Assembly: GCF_002119685.1 (NCBI RefSeq) | Contig: NZ_CP021108.1 | Span: forward strand, 4,030,001-4,094,000 | Source: Bordetella genomosp. 8 | GTDB taxonomy: Bacteria > Pseudomonadota > Gammaproteobacteria > Burkholderiales > Burkholderiaceae_B | Direction: 5' to 3' | Length of the DNA stretch: 64,000 nt | In this document: one piece after another, positions 55,716 through 64,000 of the stretch | Layout: each line of letters begins with the position of its first letter | Position numbering within the stretch: position 1 is the first letter of the stretch | The notes under the pieces: generated by a model | What the model saw: only the letters and a program-made list of their open reading frames with translations | What the model was told of the DNA's origin: nothing | The model's database searches: none | Position numbers and translations under genes: made by a program

Positions 55716-57449
55716 GTGTCCCCCTTATCCCGCACCACACCTGCCCGGCTGACCGCGCCGGCGACCGTCAAACTGCCCCGGCTGGTACTGCTGGGGCTGG
55801 CGATCGCCTACATCGTATTCGGCCTGTTCATGCGGGATCCATGGAAGACCGACGACGTGGTGGGCCTGGCGACAATGCTGACGGCCCTGCGCGACGGCGG
55901 ACACACCTGGCTGCTGCCGCAGGTCGGCCATCTGGCCCATGCGGAAGAAGGCCCGCTCATCACCTGGGTGGGCGCCGCGTCGATGTGGCTGTTCGGTCCG
56001 GCCATCGGCGACATCACGGCGGGACGCCTGCCCAACCTTTTGTGGTTTTTCATCACCACCGCATCGCTGTGGTACGGCACCTATCTGCTGGGTAGGCGCC
56101 CCGAAGCCCAACCGCTGGCCCTGCCCTTCGGCGGAGAACCCACCGTGCGCGACTACGGCCGCATGCTGGCGGACGCCGCCCTGCTGTTGCTGCTGGCCAC
56201 GGTCGGCATCCTTCAGCGCGTCCATGAAACCTCGGAAATTCCCGCGATCATGGCGACGCAGGCGTTTGCCTTCTATTCCCTGGCACGCATGCTCGATCGG
56301 CCGCGCCTGGGCGCGGTCAGCCTAGGCGTGGCGCTGGCCGCCAGTTTCCTGGTGCGCGGCTGGGTCGGCGCGCTGCCCATCATGCTGGGCGCGCTGGTGG
56401 CCTTCCACCCCAAAAGCATACTGTGGGCCCGGCGCCGCTGGCTGCTGCTGGCCGCCGCCCTGTGCGCGGCGATCATGCTGGCATGGTGGATACCCGCCAC
56501 GCTGGTCAGCGAATACTGGATCCGCAACTGGAAGCTGTGGAATATCGACAACTACGCGTTGCCGGAACTGGGCGACCTGCTGCGCACGCTGCGCGACCTG
56601 CCCTGGTACCTGTGGCCGACCTGGCCCTTGGCGCTGCTGGCTTTGTGGCGTTGGCGCGCATGGCGCTACGCGCCGCACGTCTGGCTGCCGCTGGCCCTGC
56701 TGGTGTGCCCGCTGATCATGATCGTCTTCACCGACGAACCCTCTGAAGCCGAGTTCACTTTGCTGGTCATTCCCTGCGCGGTGCTGGCGGCGTTTTCGCT
56801 GCCGACGCTGCGCCGCGCGGTGATCAATACCCTGGACTGGTTCGCGGTGATGTGCTTTTCCCTGACCGCCGCCACGGTATGGCTGGGATGGGTGGCCCTG
56901 AACTTCGGCTTTCCGGCCAAGATCGCCCGCAACATCCAGCGCCAGACCACCGGCTACGTGCCCGAGATATCCTGGATCGCGGTCGCGTTGGCGCTGGCGG
57001 TAAGCGTGGGCTGGATCTTGCTGGTGGCGTGGCGCCTGCGCGTGCGGCCGACCGCCTTGTGGCGCGGCACGGTCATGTCGGCCGCCGGCCTGGCCGCCAC
57101 CTGGATCCTGCTGGTGCTGCTGTGGCAGCCGCCCGTCGACTACGCACGCAGCTACCGCAAGGTGTCCGGCGAGCTGGCCGAGGCACTGGCGCGCAACATG
57201 CGCCCCGGCGAATGCGTACGCGGCCTGGGCCTGGGCAATGGCCAGCGGGCATCGTTCCTGGTCTTCGACGACCTGAATTTCCCCTACGACAACCGCTGCA
57301 CGCTCGTGCTGCAACAGACGTCGCGCAGCAGCCTGCGCGACGGCACCGCCGCCTACAGCGACGGGGCCGACGTGCTGTGGCAAGGCGGACGCCTGTCCGA
57401 CCGCACCGAGGTATTCCGCCTGCTGCGCGTCCCGCCCACCCAGCGATGA
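55716..57449 (+). CDS. ArnT/PMT-like membrane glycosyltransferase (GT-C)
   Basis: A ~577-residue integral membrane protein with about 11-12 spans and the layout of ArnT-like enzymes that move sugars from polyprenyl phosphate. The first periplasmic loop has the expected acidic motif (FMRDPWKTDDVVGLATML) and HAEEGPLITWVGAASMW. Further spans and a C-terminal periplasmic domain (LAEALARNMRPGECVRGLGLGNGQRASF) follow. The start is uncertain: GTG 55716 (MSPLSRTTPARL) is preferred since an earlier ATG at 55644 lies on the rpmE2 terminator. Overlaps the MATE gene by four bases. Acceptor (lipid A, glycan or protein) unknown. Confidence 0.82.
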   Translation: MSPLSRTTPARLTAPATVKLPRLVLLGLAIAYIVFGLFMRDPWKTDDVVGLATMLTALRDGGHTWLLPQVGHLAHAEEGPLITWVGAASMWLFGPAIGDITAGRLPNLLWFFITTASLWYGTYLLGRRPEAQPLALPFGGEPTVRDYGRMLADAALLLLLATVGILQRVHETSEIPAIMATQAFAFYSLARMLDRPRLGAVSLGVALAASFLVRGWVGALPIMLGALVAFHPKSILWARRRWLLLAAALCAAIMLAWWIPATLVSEYWIRNWKLWNIDNYALPELGDLLRTLRDLPWYLWPTWPLALLALWRWRAWRYAPHVWLPLALLVCPLIMIVFTDEPSEAEFTLLVIPCAVLAAFSLPTLRRAVINTLDWFAVMCFSLTAATVWLGWVALNFGFPAKIARNIQRQTTGYVPEISWIAVALALAVSVGWILLVAWRLRVRPTALWRGTVMSAAGLAATWILLVLLWQPPVDYARSYRKVSGELAEALARNMRPGECVRGLGLGNGQRASFLVFDDLNFPYDNRCTLVLQQTSRSSLRDGTAAYSDGADVLWQGGRLSDRTEVFRLLRVPPTQR

Positions 57450-58846
57450 CCCATACGCTGCCTACCGAAGCGCCTTTCGGCGCCGCCGTGCGCGCCATCG
57501 CGCGCCAGGCTTGGCCGGTACTGATCAGCCAATGGGCCGGCATCGCCTTCGGCGTGCTGGATACCGCCATGACGGGCCACGCCAGCCCGGACGACCTGGC
57601 GGCCATGTCGCTGTCGGCCTCGGTCTACATCACCGTCTTCGTCGGGCTGATGGGCGTCATCCATGCCTTGATTCCCATCCTGGCGCAGGAATACGGCGCG
57701 GGACGCATGCGGGAAGTCGGCGTCATGTGGGGCCAGGGCGTGTGGCTGGCCATCGGCCTGTCCGTGGTGGGTGGCGCGCTGATGCTGTTTCCCGACGTTT
57801 GGCTATCGATGTCGGGCGACGTCGCGCCCGACGTGCGCGCGCGCGTGGCCAGCTATCTGCAGGCACTGACCCTGGCGCTGCCCGCATCGCTGGTGTTCCG
57901 CACCATCTACGCCTTGGGCACCGCGGTGTCGCGGCCGAAACTGGTCATGGGCATCAACCTGGCCGCCATCGTGTTCAAGGCCTTGTTCAACTGGGTGTTC
58001 ATCTACGGCAAGCTGGGCCTGCCGGCGATGGGCGCCACCGGCGCCGGCCTGGCGTCCGCCGTCGTCTCGTGGATGAGCCTGGGCGGGGGCCTGTGGATCG
58101 TCAGCCGCGACCGCTTCTACAAGCGTTTCCAGCTGCGCATCGGCCGGCCGGCCTGGGCGGCGCAGAAGGAATTGCTGCGCCTGGGACTGCCCATGGGCGG
58201 CTCGTACCTGGTGGAGGTCTGCGCCTTTACCTTCATGGCCCTGCTGGTGGCGCGCGAAGGCACCTTCGTGATCGGCGGGCATCAGATCATGTCCAACCTG
58301 GCCGCGCTGTGCTACATGATGCCCATGGCGATCGGCGTGGCCAGCGCGTCGCTGACCGCCCAGGCGATCGGCGCCGGGCAGCCTCGCCTCGCCCATCGGA
58401 CCGGCATGGCGGGCCTGGCGCTGGGACTGGCGGGCGCCGCCTTGACGGCCGTCATCCTCTGGACCGGCAAGCCGCTGATCCTGCGCGCCTACACGGACAA
58501 CCTGGAGGTCGCGGCCGTGGCGGCCACACTGCTCCAGGTGATCCCGCTGTTCCATCTTTGCGATGCCATGCAGTGCATCAACTCGTACCTGCTGCGCGCC
58601 TACAAGGTGGCGGTGGTGCCGCTGGTGCTGCAGATCGCGGCGCTCGGGCTGTTCGGGCTGGGCGGAGGCTGGCTGTTCGGCTTCGGGCCGGCACGCGGCG
58701 ACCTGGACGGCCTGCGCACGCTGCTGCTGCCGGGTTCGCCGGTGGGCGCCGGCACCATGTGGCTGATGGCGATTTTCGGGCTGGGCCTGTCCGCCATCCT
58801 GCTGCATGTATGGTATCGGCGCATCGTGCGCCGCACCCTGGACTGA
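57446..58846 (+). CDS. MATE-family cation/drug exporter (NorM-like)
   Basis: A 466-residue 12-span multidrug and toxic compound extrusion protein. Visible: QAWPVLISQWAGIAFGVLDTAMTGHASPDDLAAMSL (conserved Asp/Asn region of span 1-2), ILAQEYGAGRMREVG, and in the second half GGHQIMSNLAALCYMMPMAIGVASASLTAQAIGAG. The latter is the highly conserved segment opening the second bundle. Translational coupling (ATGA) with the glycosyltransferase suggests a shared job, for example in envelope lipid or glycan handling, or simple cotranscription. Ends ten bases from convergent paaK. Confidence 0.92.
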   Translation: MTHTLPTEAPFGAAVRAIARQAWPVLISQWAGIAFGVLDTAMTGHASPDDLAAMSLSASVYITVFVGLMGVIHALIPILAQEYGAGRMREVGVMWGQGVWLAIGLSVVGGALMLFPDVWLSMSGDVAPDVRARVASYLQALTLALPASLVFRTIYALGTAVSRPKLVMGINLAAIVFKALFNWVFIYGKLGLPAMGATGAGLASAVVSWMSLGGGLWIVSRDRFYKRFQLRIGRPAWAAQKELLRLGLPMGGSYLVEVCAFTFMALLVAREGTFVIGGHQIMSNLAALCYMMPMAIGVASASLTAQAIGAGQPRLAHRTGMAGLALGLAGAALTAVILWTGKPLILRAYTDNLEVAAVAATLLQVIPLFHLCDAMQCINSYLLRAYKVAVVPLVLQIAALGLFGLGGGWLFGFGPARGDLDGLRTLLLPGSPVGAGTMWLMAIFGLGLSAILLHVWYRRIVRRTLD

Positions 58847-58856
58847 CAAGCTCCCG

Positions 58857-60167
58857 CTACCTGGGCCGCTTGTCGATCACCCGGCGCGCCTTGCCGGTCA
58901 GGGTCCGTTCCACTTGTCCGCATTCCAGCACGCGCACCGCGGCGCTGACGCCGATGTGAGCCTTGACGGCATGCGCCAGCTGCCGAGCCAGCTCGGCCCT
59001 TTCACCATCCGCCATGCCTTCCAGCTCGGGCCGGGGCTCAGCGAGGATTTCCAGCTCGTCCATGGCGCCGCTGCGCGTCAGCACGAGCTGGTAATGCGAT
59101 GCCAGGCTGCCGGTCTTCAGGACCAGTTCTTCGACTTGCGTGGGGAACAGGTTGACGCCGCGCACGATCAGCATATCGTCGCTGCGGCCGGTGATCTTGC
59201 CCATGCGCCGCATGCTGCGCGCCGTGGGCGGCAGCAGGCGCGTCAGGTCCCGGGTGCGGTAGCGGATGACGGGCATGGCCTGCTTGGTCAGCGACGTGAA
59301 CACCAGTTCGCCCGGTTCGCCATCGGCCACGGGCAGGCCGGTATCGGGGTCGACGATTTCCGGATAGAAATGGTCTTCCCAGATCACCGGGCCGTCCTTG
59401 GTCTCCACGCATTCGTTCGCCACGCCGGGCCCCATCACTTCGGACAAGCCATAGATGTCCACGGCGTCGATGCCGGCGCGAACCTCGATCTCTTCGCGCA
59501 ACCGGCCCGTCCATGGCTCGGCGCCGAAAATGCCGATCCGCAGCGAGGACGCCCGCGGATCCAGGCCCTGCCGCTCCATTTCTTCCAGTACGCAGCAGAA
59601 ATAGGAAGGCGTGACCATGATGATGTCCGGCTTGAAGTCCTGGATCAGCTGTACCTGCTTTTCCGTCTGGCCGCCGGACATGGGGATGACCGTGCAGCCC
59701 AGGCGCTCGGCGCCGTAGTGGGCGCCCAGGCCGCCGGTAAACAGGCCATAGCCGTACGCCACATGCACCACGTCGCCCGGCCGTCCGCCGGACGCGCGGA
59801 TGGAGCGCGCCACCAGGTTGGCCCAGTTGTCCAGGTCTTCGCGCGTGTAACCCACCACGGTCGGCTTGCCCGTCGTGCCGCTGGACGCATGCACCCGCGC
59901 GATCTGGTCGCGCGGCACCGCGAACATGCCGAAAGGATAGTTGTCGCGCAGATGCTGCTTGGTCGTGAAGGGAAACCGGGCCAGGTCGGCCAGCTCTTTC
60001 ATGTCGTCGGGATGCACTCCCGCCGCGTCGAAAGCCTGGCGGTAATGCGGCACGTTGGCGTAGGCGTGCGCCAGCGTCCACCGCAGGCGCCGCAGCTGCA
60101 GGGCCTGGATCTCGTCGCGGCTGGCGTGTTCGATGGGATCGAGTCCCGGCTTGCTGAGCGTGGCCAT
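58857..60167 (-). CDS. paaK: Phenylacetate-CoA ligase
   Basis: Adenylate-forming enzyme (436 residues) that activates phenylacetate to phenylacetyl-CoA, the first step of the paa route. AMP-binding motif VHASSGTTGKPTVVGYT; YGLSEVMGPGVANEC; hinge and A8-A10 region KITGRSDDMLIVRGVNLFPTQVEE and RTLTGKARRVIDKR with the catalytic Lys. GGAGA precedes the ATG at 60167; a longer frame overlaps paaI. It is the last gene of the minus-strand operon. Confidence 0.96.
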   Translation of the reverse strand: MATLSKPGLDPIEHASRDEIQALQLRRLRWTLAHAYANVPHYRQAFDAAGVHPDDMKELADLARFPFTTKQHLRDNYPFGMFAVPRDQIARVHASSGTTGKPTVVGYTREDLDNWANLVARSIRASGGRPGDVVHVAYGYGLFTGGLGAHYGAERLGCTVIPMSGGQTEKQVQLIQDFKPDIIMVTPSYFCCVLEEMERQGLDPRASSLRIGIFGAEPWTGRLREEIEVRAGIDAVDIYGLSEVMGPGVANECVETKDGPVIWEDHFYPEIVDPDTGLPVADGEPGELVFTSLTKQAMPVIRYRTRDLTRLLPPTARSMRRMGKITGRSDDMLIVRGVNLFPTQVEELVLKTGSLASHYQLVLTRSGAMDELEILAEPRPELEGMADGERAELARQLAHAVKAHIGVSAAVRVLECGQVERTLTGKARRVIDKRPR

Positions 60168-60189
60168 GATGTTGTCTCCATTATCTGTT

Positions 60190-60666
60190 TTATATGCACG
60201 ACGGATCGTCGACGATCTGCCCCTTGATGCGGTATGAGCGGCCGCGAAACAGCGCAACCGCCTGGCCGTCCTGCTTGCTGACGGCAACGTCGTAGACGCC
60301 CGTGCGGCCCGCCAGCGAGCGTTCCTGGGCATGGGCGGTCAGCACGTCGCCTTCGCGCGCGGGCGCCAGGAAATCGATGGTGCAGCCGGACGCCACCGTG
60401 CTGACGTTGCGCGAATTGCAGGCGAAGGCGAATGCGCTGTCGGCCAGGGAAAAGATGAAGCCGCCATGGCAGGTGCGATGGCCATTCAACATGTCGCCGC
60501 GCACCGGCATGGTCAGCGTGGCGTGGCCGGGGCCGACCGCGTCCAGGCGCATGCCCAGCGCCCGCGTTGCCGCGTCGGCGGCGTACATGGCGTCGGCGAC
60601 GGCGACGGCCAGGGCCTGTGGATCGGCGGCAGCCGCCGGCGCCTCGGGATGCGTGTCCTTCATCAT
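60190..60666 (-). CDS. paaI: Phenylacetate-pathway hotdog thioesterase PaaI
   Basis: A 158-residue hotdog-fold thioesterase that clears stalled aryl-CoA intermediates in the paa pathway. The catalytic segment is NGHRTCHGGFIFSLADSAFAFACNS with the Asp in LADSAFA. GCTIDFLAPAREGDVLTA and VAVSKQDGQAVALFRGRSY complete the fold. The ATG at 60666 overlaps the paaG stop codon, giving translational coupling; a second ATG follows immediately. Confidence 0.95.
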   Translation of the reverse strand: MMKDTHPEAPAAAADPQALAVAVADAMYAADAATRALGMRLDAVGPGHATLTMPVRGDMLNGHRTCHGGFIFSLADSAFAFACNSRNVSTVASGCTIDFLAPAREGDVLTAHAQERSLAGRTGVYDVAVSKQDGQAVALFRGRSYRIKGQIVDDPSCI

Positions 60667-61454
60667 CGTCCCTTGAAGCGCGGCTCGCGCTTGTCGAGGA
60701 AGGCCGCGACGCCTTCGGCGTAGTCCTCGCTGCGGCCCAGCTCGCGCATCATCCGCACTTCCAGCGCCAGCTGTTCATCCAGGGTGTTGTCCAGGCTGGC
60801 ATGCAGCGCCTGCTTCGTATAGGCCAGCCCCTTGGTCGGCGCGCTGGCGAAATGACGGACCAGGCGCTCCAGGGTCTCGTCGAAGGCGTCGTCGGCGACG
60901 CATTGCCAGATCATGCCCCACTGCTCCGCCTGGCGCGCGCTGATGCGGTCTCCCAGCAAGGCCATGCCCAGGGCGCGCGCGCGTCCCACCAGCCGCGGCA
61001 ACACATAGGTGCCGCCGGTATCTGGAATCAGGCCCAGCCGGCAGAAGGCCTCGATGAAGCTGGCGGACTCCCGGGCGATCACGATATCGCCGGCGAGCGC
61101 CAGGTTGGCGCCCGCCCCCGCCGCCACGCCGTTGACGCCGACGATCACTGGCAGCGGCATGGCGTGCAGGCGCCGGACCAGCGGCGCGTAATAGGTTTCG
61201 ACGGTCTCGCCCAGGTCGACCGGCGCCCCGCCCGGCGCGGCGCGGCGTTCGCTCAAGTCCTGGCCGGCGCAGAAGCCGCGGCCCGCACCGGTGAGCAGCA
61301 GGACCCGGGCGTTGCCGCGCTCCACCTGGTCCAGCGCATGCGCGACTTCGCCATGCATGCGGGCAGTGAAGCTGTTGAGCTTGTCCGGGCGGTTCAGGGT
61401 AAGTCGCGCGATGCCTTCCTGCAGCGAGAATTGGATGTCTTCGTACGAGGTCAT
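60663..61454 (-). CDS. paaG: 2-(1,2-epoxy-1,2-dihydrophenyl)acetyl-CoA isomerase
   Basis: Crotonase-fold enzyme (263 residues) that turns the ring epoxide into the oxepin-CoA. Typical segments: IARLTLNRPDKLNSFTARMH, the oxyanion hole GAGRGFCAGQDLSER, GVNGVAAGAGANLALAGDIVIA and IEAFCRLGLIPDTGGTYVLPRLVG with catalytic Asp. Could in principle be the related PaaF/PaaB hydratase, but FCAGQDLSER and the GLIPDTGGT motif fit PaaG. AAGGAA lies before the ATG at 61454. Confidence 0.94.
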   Translation of the reverse strand: MTSYEDIQFSLQEGIARLTLNRPDKLNSFTARMHGEVAHALDQVERGNARVLLLTGAGRGFCAGQDLSERRAAPGGAPVDLGETVETYYAPLVRRLHAMPLPVIVGVNGVAAGAGANLALAGDIVIARESASFIEAFCRLGLIPDTGGTYVLPRLVGRARALGMALLGDRISARQAEQWGMIWQCVADDAFDETLERLVRHFASAPTKGLAYTKQALHASLDNTLDEQLALEVRMMRELGRSEDYAEGVAAFLDKREPRFKGR

Positions 61455-61531
61455 GGTATTCCTTGGCGAGTGTGTCCGCGGCGGTGTCCGTTCATTGTCG
61501 CGCGACGCGTGACGCGTGATCGCGCGCCCGT

Positions 61532-63232
61532 TCACACATGCCAGCGCGCCTGCACCACGCGGAAGCGGTTGGCCACGTAGGCGCTATCGCACAGCGCCGC
61601 GTTGGCCGCCGGATTCGCGCCGGTGCCATGGAAATCACTGAAGCTCGCCGACTGGTTGACGAAGATGCCGCCGGTCAGGTTCAGCGACAAGGCCACGCCG
61701 CCCTCTTCCGAGGCATCGCGTATCGCGCGGGCCGTGTCCGCGTCGGTCGTGTATGCCGACATGGTCAGCGCGCCGTGCTCGATGGCGCTGTCGCGCGCCA
61801 GCGCGATGCTTTGCCGGGTGTCCTCCGTTTCTATCACGAAGGCGATGGGACCGAACCATTCATGCTGGATGGCGGGATGCTGCACGCCGGCGCGCAGCAG
61901 CAAGGGCGTGCGGATGCGCGCCCCGGCGAACTGCGGGTGATCGATCGCGCGGCTGGGCGCCAGCACGGGCAGGCCCAGGCCGAGCGCTTCTTCGATGCGC
62001 GCCATCGTGGCGTCGCTCTGGATCCCGCCCAGCAGGTCGGCGGCCTTGGCCGGGTCGGCCGTCATGGCTTGCAACGCGTCGGCGATGGCGCCGGCGACCT
62101 CGCCGAAGCTGGCGCGGCCCTGCGCCGTGCGGATGCCGTCGCGCGGCACGAAGATATTCTGCGGCGCCGTGCACATCTGCCCGCTGTAGAGCGTCAAGGA
62201 AAACGCCAGGTTGCGCGCCACGGACTTCAGGTCGTCGACCGAGTCGACGATGACGGTGTTGATCCCGGACTTCTCGGTATACACCTGCGCCTGGCGGGCG
62301 TGCTGTTCCAGCCATTCGCCATTGGCCTTGCTGCCCGTGAAATCGACGATCTTCACGCGCGGATGGGTGGCCAGCACCTGGGCGGTATCGTCGCCCAGCG
62401 CGTGCGGCGCCAGCAGCACCGTGTCCGGGTCGAAGCCGGCCTCGGCCAGGACTTCGCGCGCGATGCGCACGGTGATCGCCAGCGGCAGGATGGCCGTGGG
62501 ATGGGGCTTGACGATGACCGTATTGCCGGTCGCCAGGCTGGCGAACAGGCCGGGGTAGCCATTCCAGGTCGGGAAGGTGGAGCAGCCGATGACCAGAGCG
62601 ATGCCGCGCGGCACGAGGGTGAAATGCTTTTCCATGCGCAGCGGATCCTGCTTGCCCTGCGGCTTCTCCCAGAGCACCTGTTCCGGGATGCGCGACATTT
62701 CCTGCCAGGCATAGGCCACCGCTTCCAGGCCGCGGTCCTGCGCATGCGGCCCACCGGCCTGGAAGGCCATCATGTACCCCTGGCCCGTCGTGTGCTGCAC
62801 CGCGTGGGCGATCTCGAAGCTGGCGCGGTTCAGGCGCTGCAGGATCTCCAGCGACACGCCCACCCAGGCGCGCGGACCGGCATGGCGCCAGGTTTCCAGC
62901 GCACGGCCGGAAGCCGCCACCAGTTGCTCGGGATTCAGGCGGGGATAGCTGATGTGCAGGTCGAAGCCGAAGGGCGAACGCTCTCCGCCCGCCATGCGGT
63001 CCGCGCCGGCGACCCGCAGCGGGAAATCGGCGCCGCGCAGGGATTCGAAAGCCTGCCGGCCCGCATCGCCGGCGGTCTCGCCATAATTGCGTGGACTGGG
63101 CGATTCCGGATACGGCGTCCAGTATTCGCGGGTCGCGGCGGCGTGCACGGCACGGTCGAGCAGCTCGCGGTGGCGTTCGAAAAAGTCTGTGGTGCTGGTG
63201 GCGTTCAGATCCGGGGTTGCAGCGGCGGTCAC
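61532..63232 (-). CDS. paaN: Phenylacetic acid degradation protein PaaN (aldehyde dehydrogenase family)
   Basis: A 566-residue aldehyde dehydrogenase-superfamily protein that oxidises the ring-opened semialdehyde. NAD-binding/catalytic residues: VIGCSTFPTWNGYPGLFASLATGN, IVDFTGSKANGEW, the nucleophile Cys in LYSGQMCTAPQNIF and the Glu region VYTEKSGINTVIVD. It has no C-terminal MaoC hydratase domain, unlike the fused PaaZ of E. coli, so a separate oxepin-CoA hydrolase would be needed. The start is a GTG (63232) placed seven bases after GAGGAGA; the longer frame to 63364 runs into paaE. Confidence 0.93.
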   Translation of the reverse strand: MTAAATPDLNATSTTDFFERHRELLDRAVHAAATREYWTPYPESPSPRNYGETAGDAGRQAFESLRGADFPLRVAGADRMAGGERSPFGFDLHISYPRLNPEQLVAASGRALETWRHAGPRAWVGVSLEILQRLNRASFEIAHAVQHTTGQGYMMAFQAGGPHAQDRGLEAVAYAWQEMSRIPEQVLWEKPQGKQDPLRMEKHFTLVPRGIALVIGCSTFPTWNGYPGLFASLATGNTVIVKPHPTAILPLAITVRIAREVLAEAGFDPDTVLLAPHALGDDTAQVLATHPRVKIVDFTGSKANGEWLEQHARQAQVYTEKSGINTVIVDSVDDLKSVARNLAFSLTLYSGQMCTAPQNIFVPRDGIRTAQGRASFGEVAGAIADALQAMTADPAKAADLLGGIQSDATMARIEEALGLGLPVLAPSRAIDHPQFAGARIRTPLLLRAGVQHPAIQHEWFGPIAFVIETEDTRQSIALARDSAIEHGALTMSAYTTDADTARAIRDASEEGGVALSLNLTGGIFVNQSASFSDFHGTGANPAANAALCDSAYVANRFRVVQARWHV

Positions 63233-63306
63233 GGTAGTCTCCTCGATAATTTTCCAGCGGCGCGGCGCCCCATGGCGCGCGGCCGATCCGGCTTCAGCCG
63301 GCGCGC

Positions 63307-64000
63307 TCAGGTTTCCTGGTCGAAATCCAGTACCAGCGTGTCGCTGACCGGATAACTCTGGCAACTCAATACAAAGCCCCGGGCGACTTCATAGTCTTCC
63401 AGCGCAAAATTCGCATCCATATCGACTTCGCCTTCCACCACCTTGCAGCGGCAGGTGGAACAGACCCCGCCCTTGCAGGAATAAGGCAGCTCTATCCCCT
63501 GCGCCAACGCGGCGTCCAGCACGCTGTCGCGGTTCTTGTCGATGGTGAAGCCGCGGCTGTGGCCGTCCTGTATCACGGTGACGCGGCACTGCGCCTGCCC
63601 GGGAGCCGCCGCGCGCGACCGCGGCCCCTGCGCCGCGCGCGGCGCGCCGAACAACTCGAACTTGATGCGCTCGCGCGGAAAGCCCAGGCGCTGCAGCGTG
63701 GGAACGACGTCTTCCACCATGGCTTGCGGCCCGCACAGGAAAACATAATCGACGTCGCGCAGGCGCAACCACTGGGTCAGCAGGCTTTCCACCTTGGCGC
63801 CGTCGAGCCTGCCGTTGAACAGCTCGATGTCCTGGGCTTCGCGGCTCATGACGTGGCATAGCGAGAAGCGCGCCATATAGGTGTTCTTCAGGTCCTCCAG
63901 CGCCTCGCGAAACAGCACGGACGATGACGCGCGGTTGCCATAGAACAGGGTGAAACGGCTGTCCGGCTCCGTGGCCAGCGCGGTCTTGACCAGCGAATAC
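63307..64000 (-). CDS. paaE: Phenylacetyl-CoA epoxidase reductase subunit PaaE, N-terminus beyond right edge
   Basis: FAD/NAD(P)H and [2Fe-2S] reductase feeding electrons to the PaaABC(D) epoxidase. About 231 of the usual ~360 residues are visible, ending at 63307. Present: the NAD-binding part (YSLVKTALATEPDSRFTLFYGNR, VDYVFLCGPQAMVEDVV) and a C-terminal plant-type ferredoxin domain with CKGGVCSTCRC and the distant fourth Cys in FVLSCQS. The FAD-binding domain and start lie outside the window. It precedes paaN by 74 bases on the same strand; paaA-D are presumably further upstream, beyond the window. Confidence 0.93.
   Translation of the reverse strand, partial: YSLVKTALATEPDSRFTLFYGNRASSSVLFREALEDLKNTYMARFSLCHVMSREAQDIELFNGRLDGAKVESLLTQWLRLRDVDYVFLCGPQAMVEDVVPTLQRLGFPRERIKFELFGAPRAAQGPRSRAAAPGQAQCRVTVIQDGHSRGFTIDKNRDSVLDAALAQGIELPYSCKGGVCSTCRCKVVEGEVDMDANFALEDYEVARGFVLSCQSYPVSDTLVLDFDQET

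Overview
The window looks like chromosomal DNA of a non-classical Bordetella or a close Alcaligenaceae relative (Betaproteobacteria). The grounds are high GC with GC-rich third codon positions, a urease cluster in the order ureD-A-J-B-C-E-F-G, the minus-strand block rluB, rimP-nusA-infB-rbfA-truB-typA, a Bug-family solute receptor, and a paaE-paaN-paaG-paaI-paaK operon. No prophage, insertion sequence, CRISPR array, secretion system or conjugation gene was seen. The genus assignment is an inference from gene order and protein style.

Layout. 1-1964: 5' part of polA, running off the left edge. 2020-2646: LOG-family phosphoribohydrolase. 2700-8932: complete urease operon preceded by a near-perfect sigma-54 promoter; UreE has a 79-residue alternating-histidine tail, and the repeat coding for it runs into the start of ureF. 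9080-10738: a nitroreductase and an orphan Bug receptor. 10940-23164 (minus): typA, truB, rbfA, infB, nusA, rimP, rluB, scpB, i.e. translation, transcription and chromosome-segregation housekeeping. 23245-23321: initiator tRNA. 23960-25389 (minus): a COG0523/CobW GTPase coupled to ridA.

25616-32957: a catabolic cluster with a nitrate/sulfonate/taurine-type ABC transporter (two paralogous binding proteins, one ATPase, one permease), an SDR dehydrogenase, a fumarylacetoacetate-hydrolase-family enzyme, an SMP-30-type lactonase and a LysR regulator. 33263-35378: a small hypothetical ORF, a drug-efflux-type MFS protein and a small secreted protein. tRNA-Asn follows. 35717-39991 (minus): a second catabolic unit (MFS importer, amidase, DUF2848 protein, FadR-type GntR regulator). 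tRNA-Thr, a DUF421 membrane protein and a PncC/CinA amidase follow.

41543-44990: a periplasmic FAD/cytochrome c dehydrogenase of the gluconate/sorbitol dehydrogenase type, with a shortened diheme cytochrome subunit. 45006-47632: a low-complexity secreted protein, a zinc alcohol dehydrogenase and a histidine-bearing multispanning membrane protein of unknown function. 47747-52087: a sugar-acid block (UTRA-type GntR regulator, beta-hydroxyacid dehydrogenase, kdgD and garD); kdgD and garD diverge around a pair of mirror-image operator-like sites. 52143-58846: maiA, ispH, fkpB, radC, rpmE2, an ArnT-like glycosyltransferase and a MATE exporter. 58857-64000 (minus): phenylacetate degradation (paaK, paaI, paaG, paaN, 5'-truncated paaE).

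How the parts fit. The window is mostly core metabolism and housekeeping with several small, regulator-linked catabolic modules. No wholly new defence or mobile system is evident. The most informative signals are regulatory or architectural: sigma-54/NtrC-like control of urease, the separated ureE/ureF pair joined by a long histidine repeat, the terminator-like hairpin just before rimP, the mirror operators between kdgD and garD, the diheme variant of the membrane dehydrogenase, and the unassigned His-motif membrane protein.
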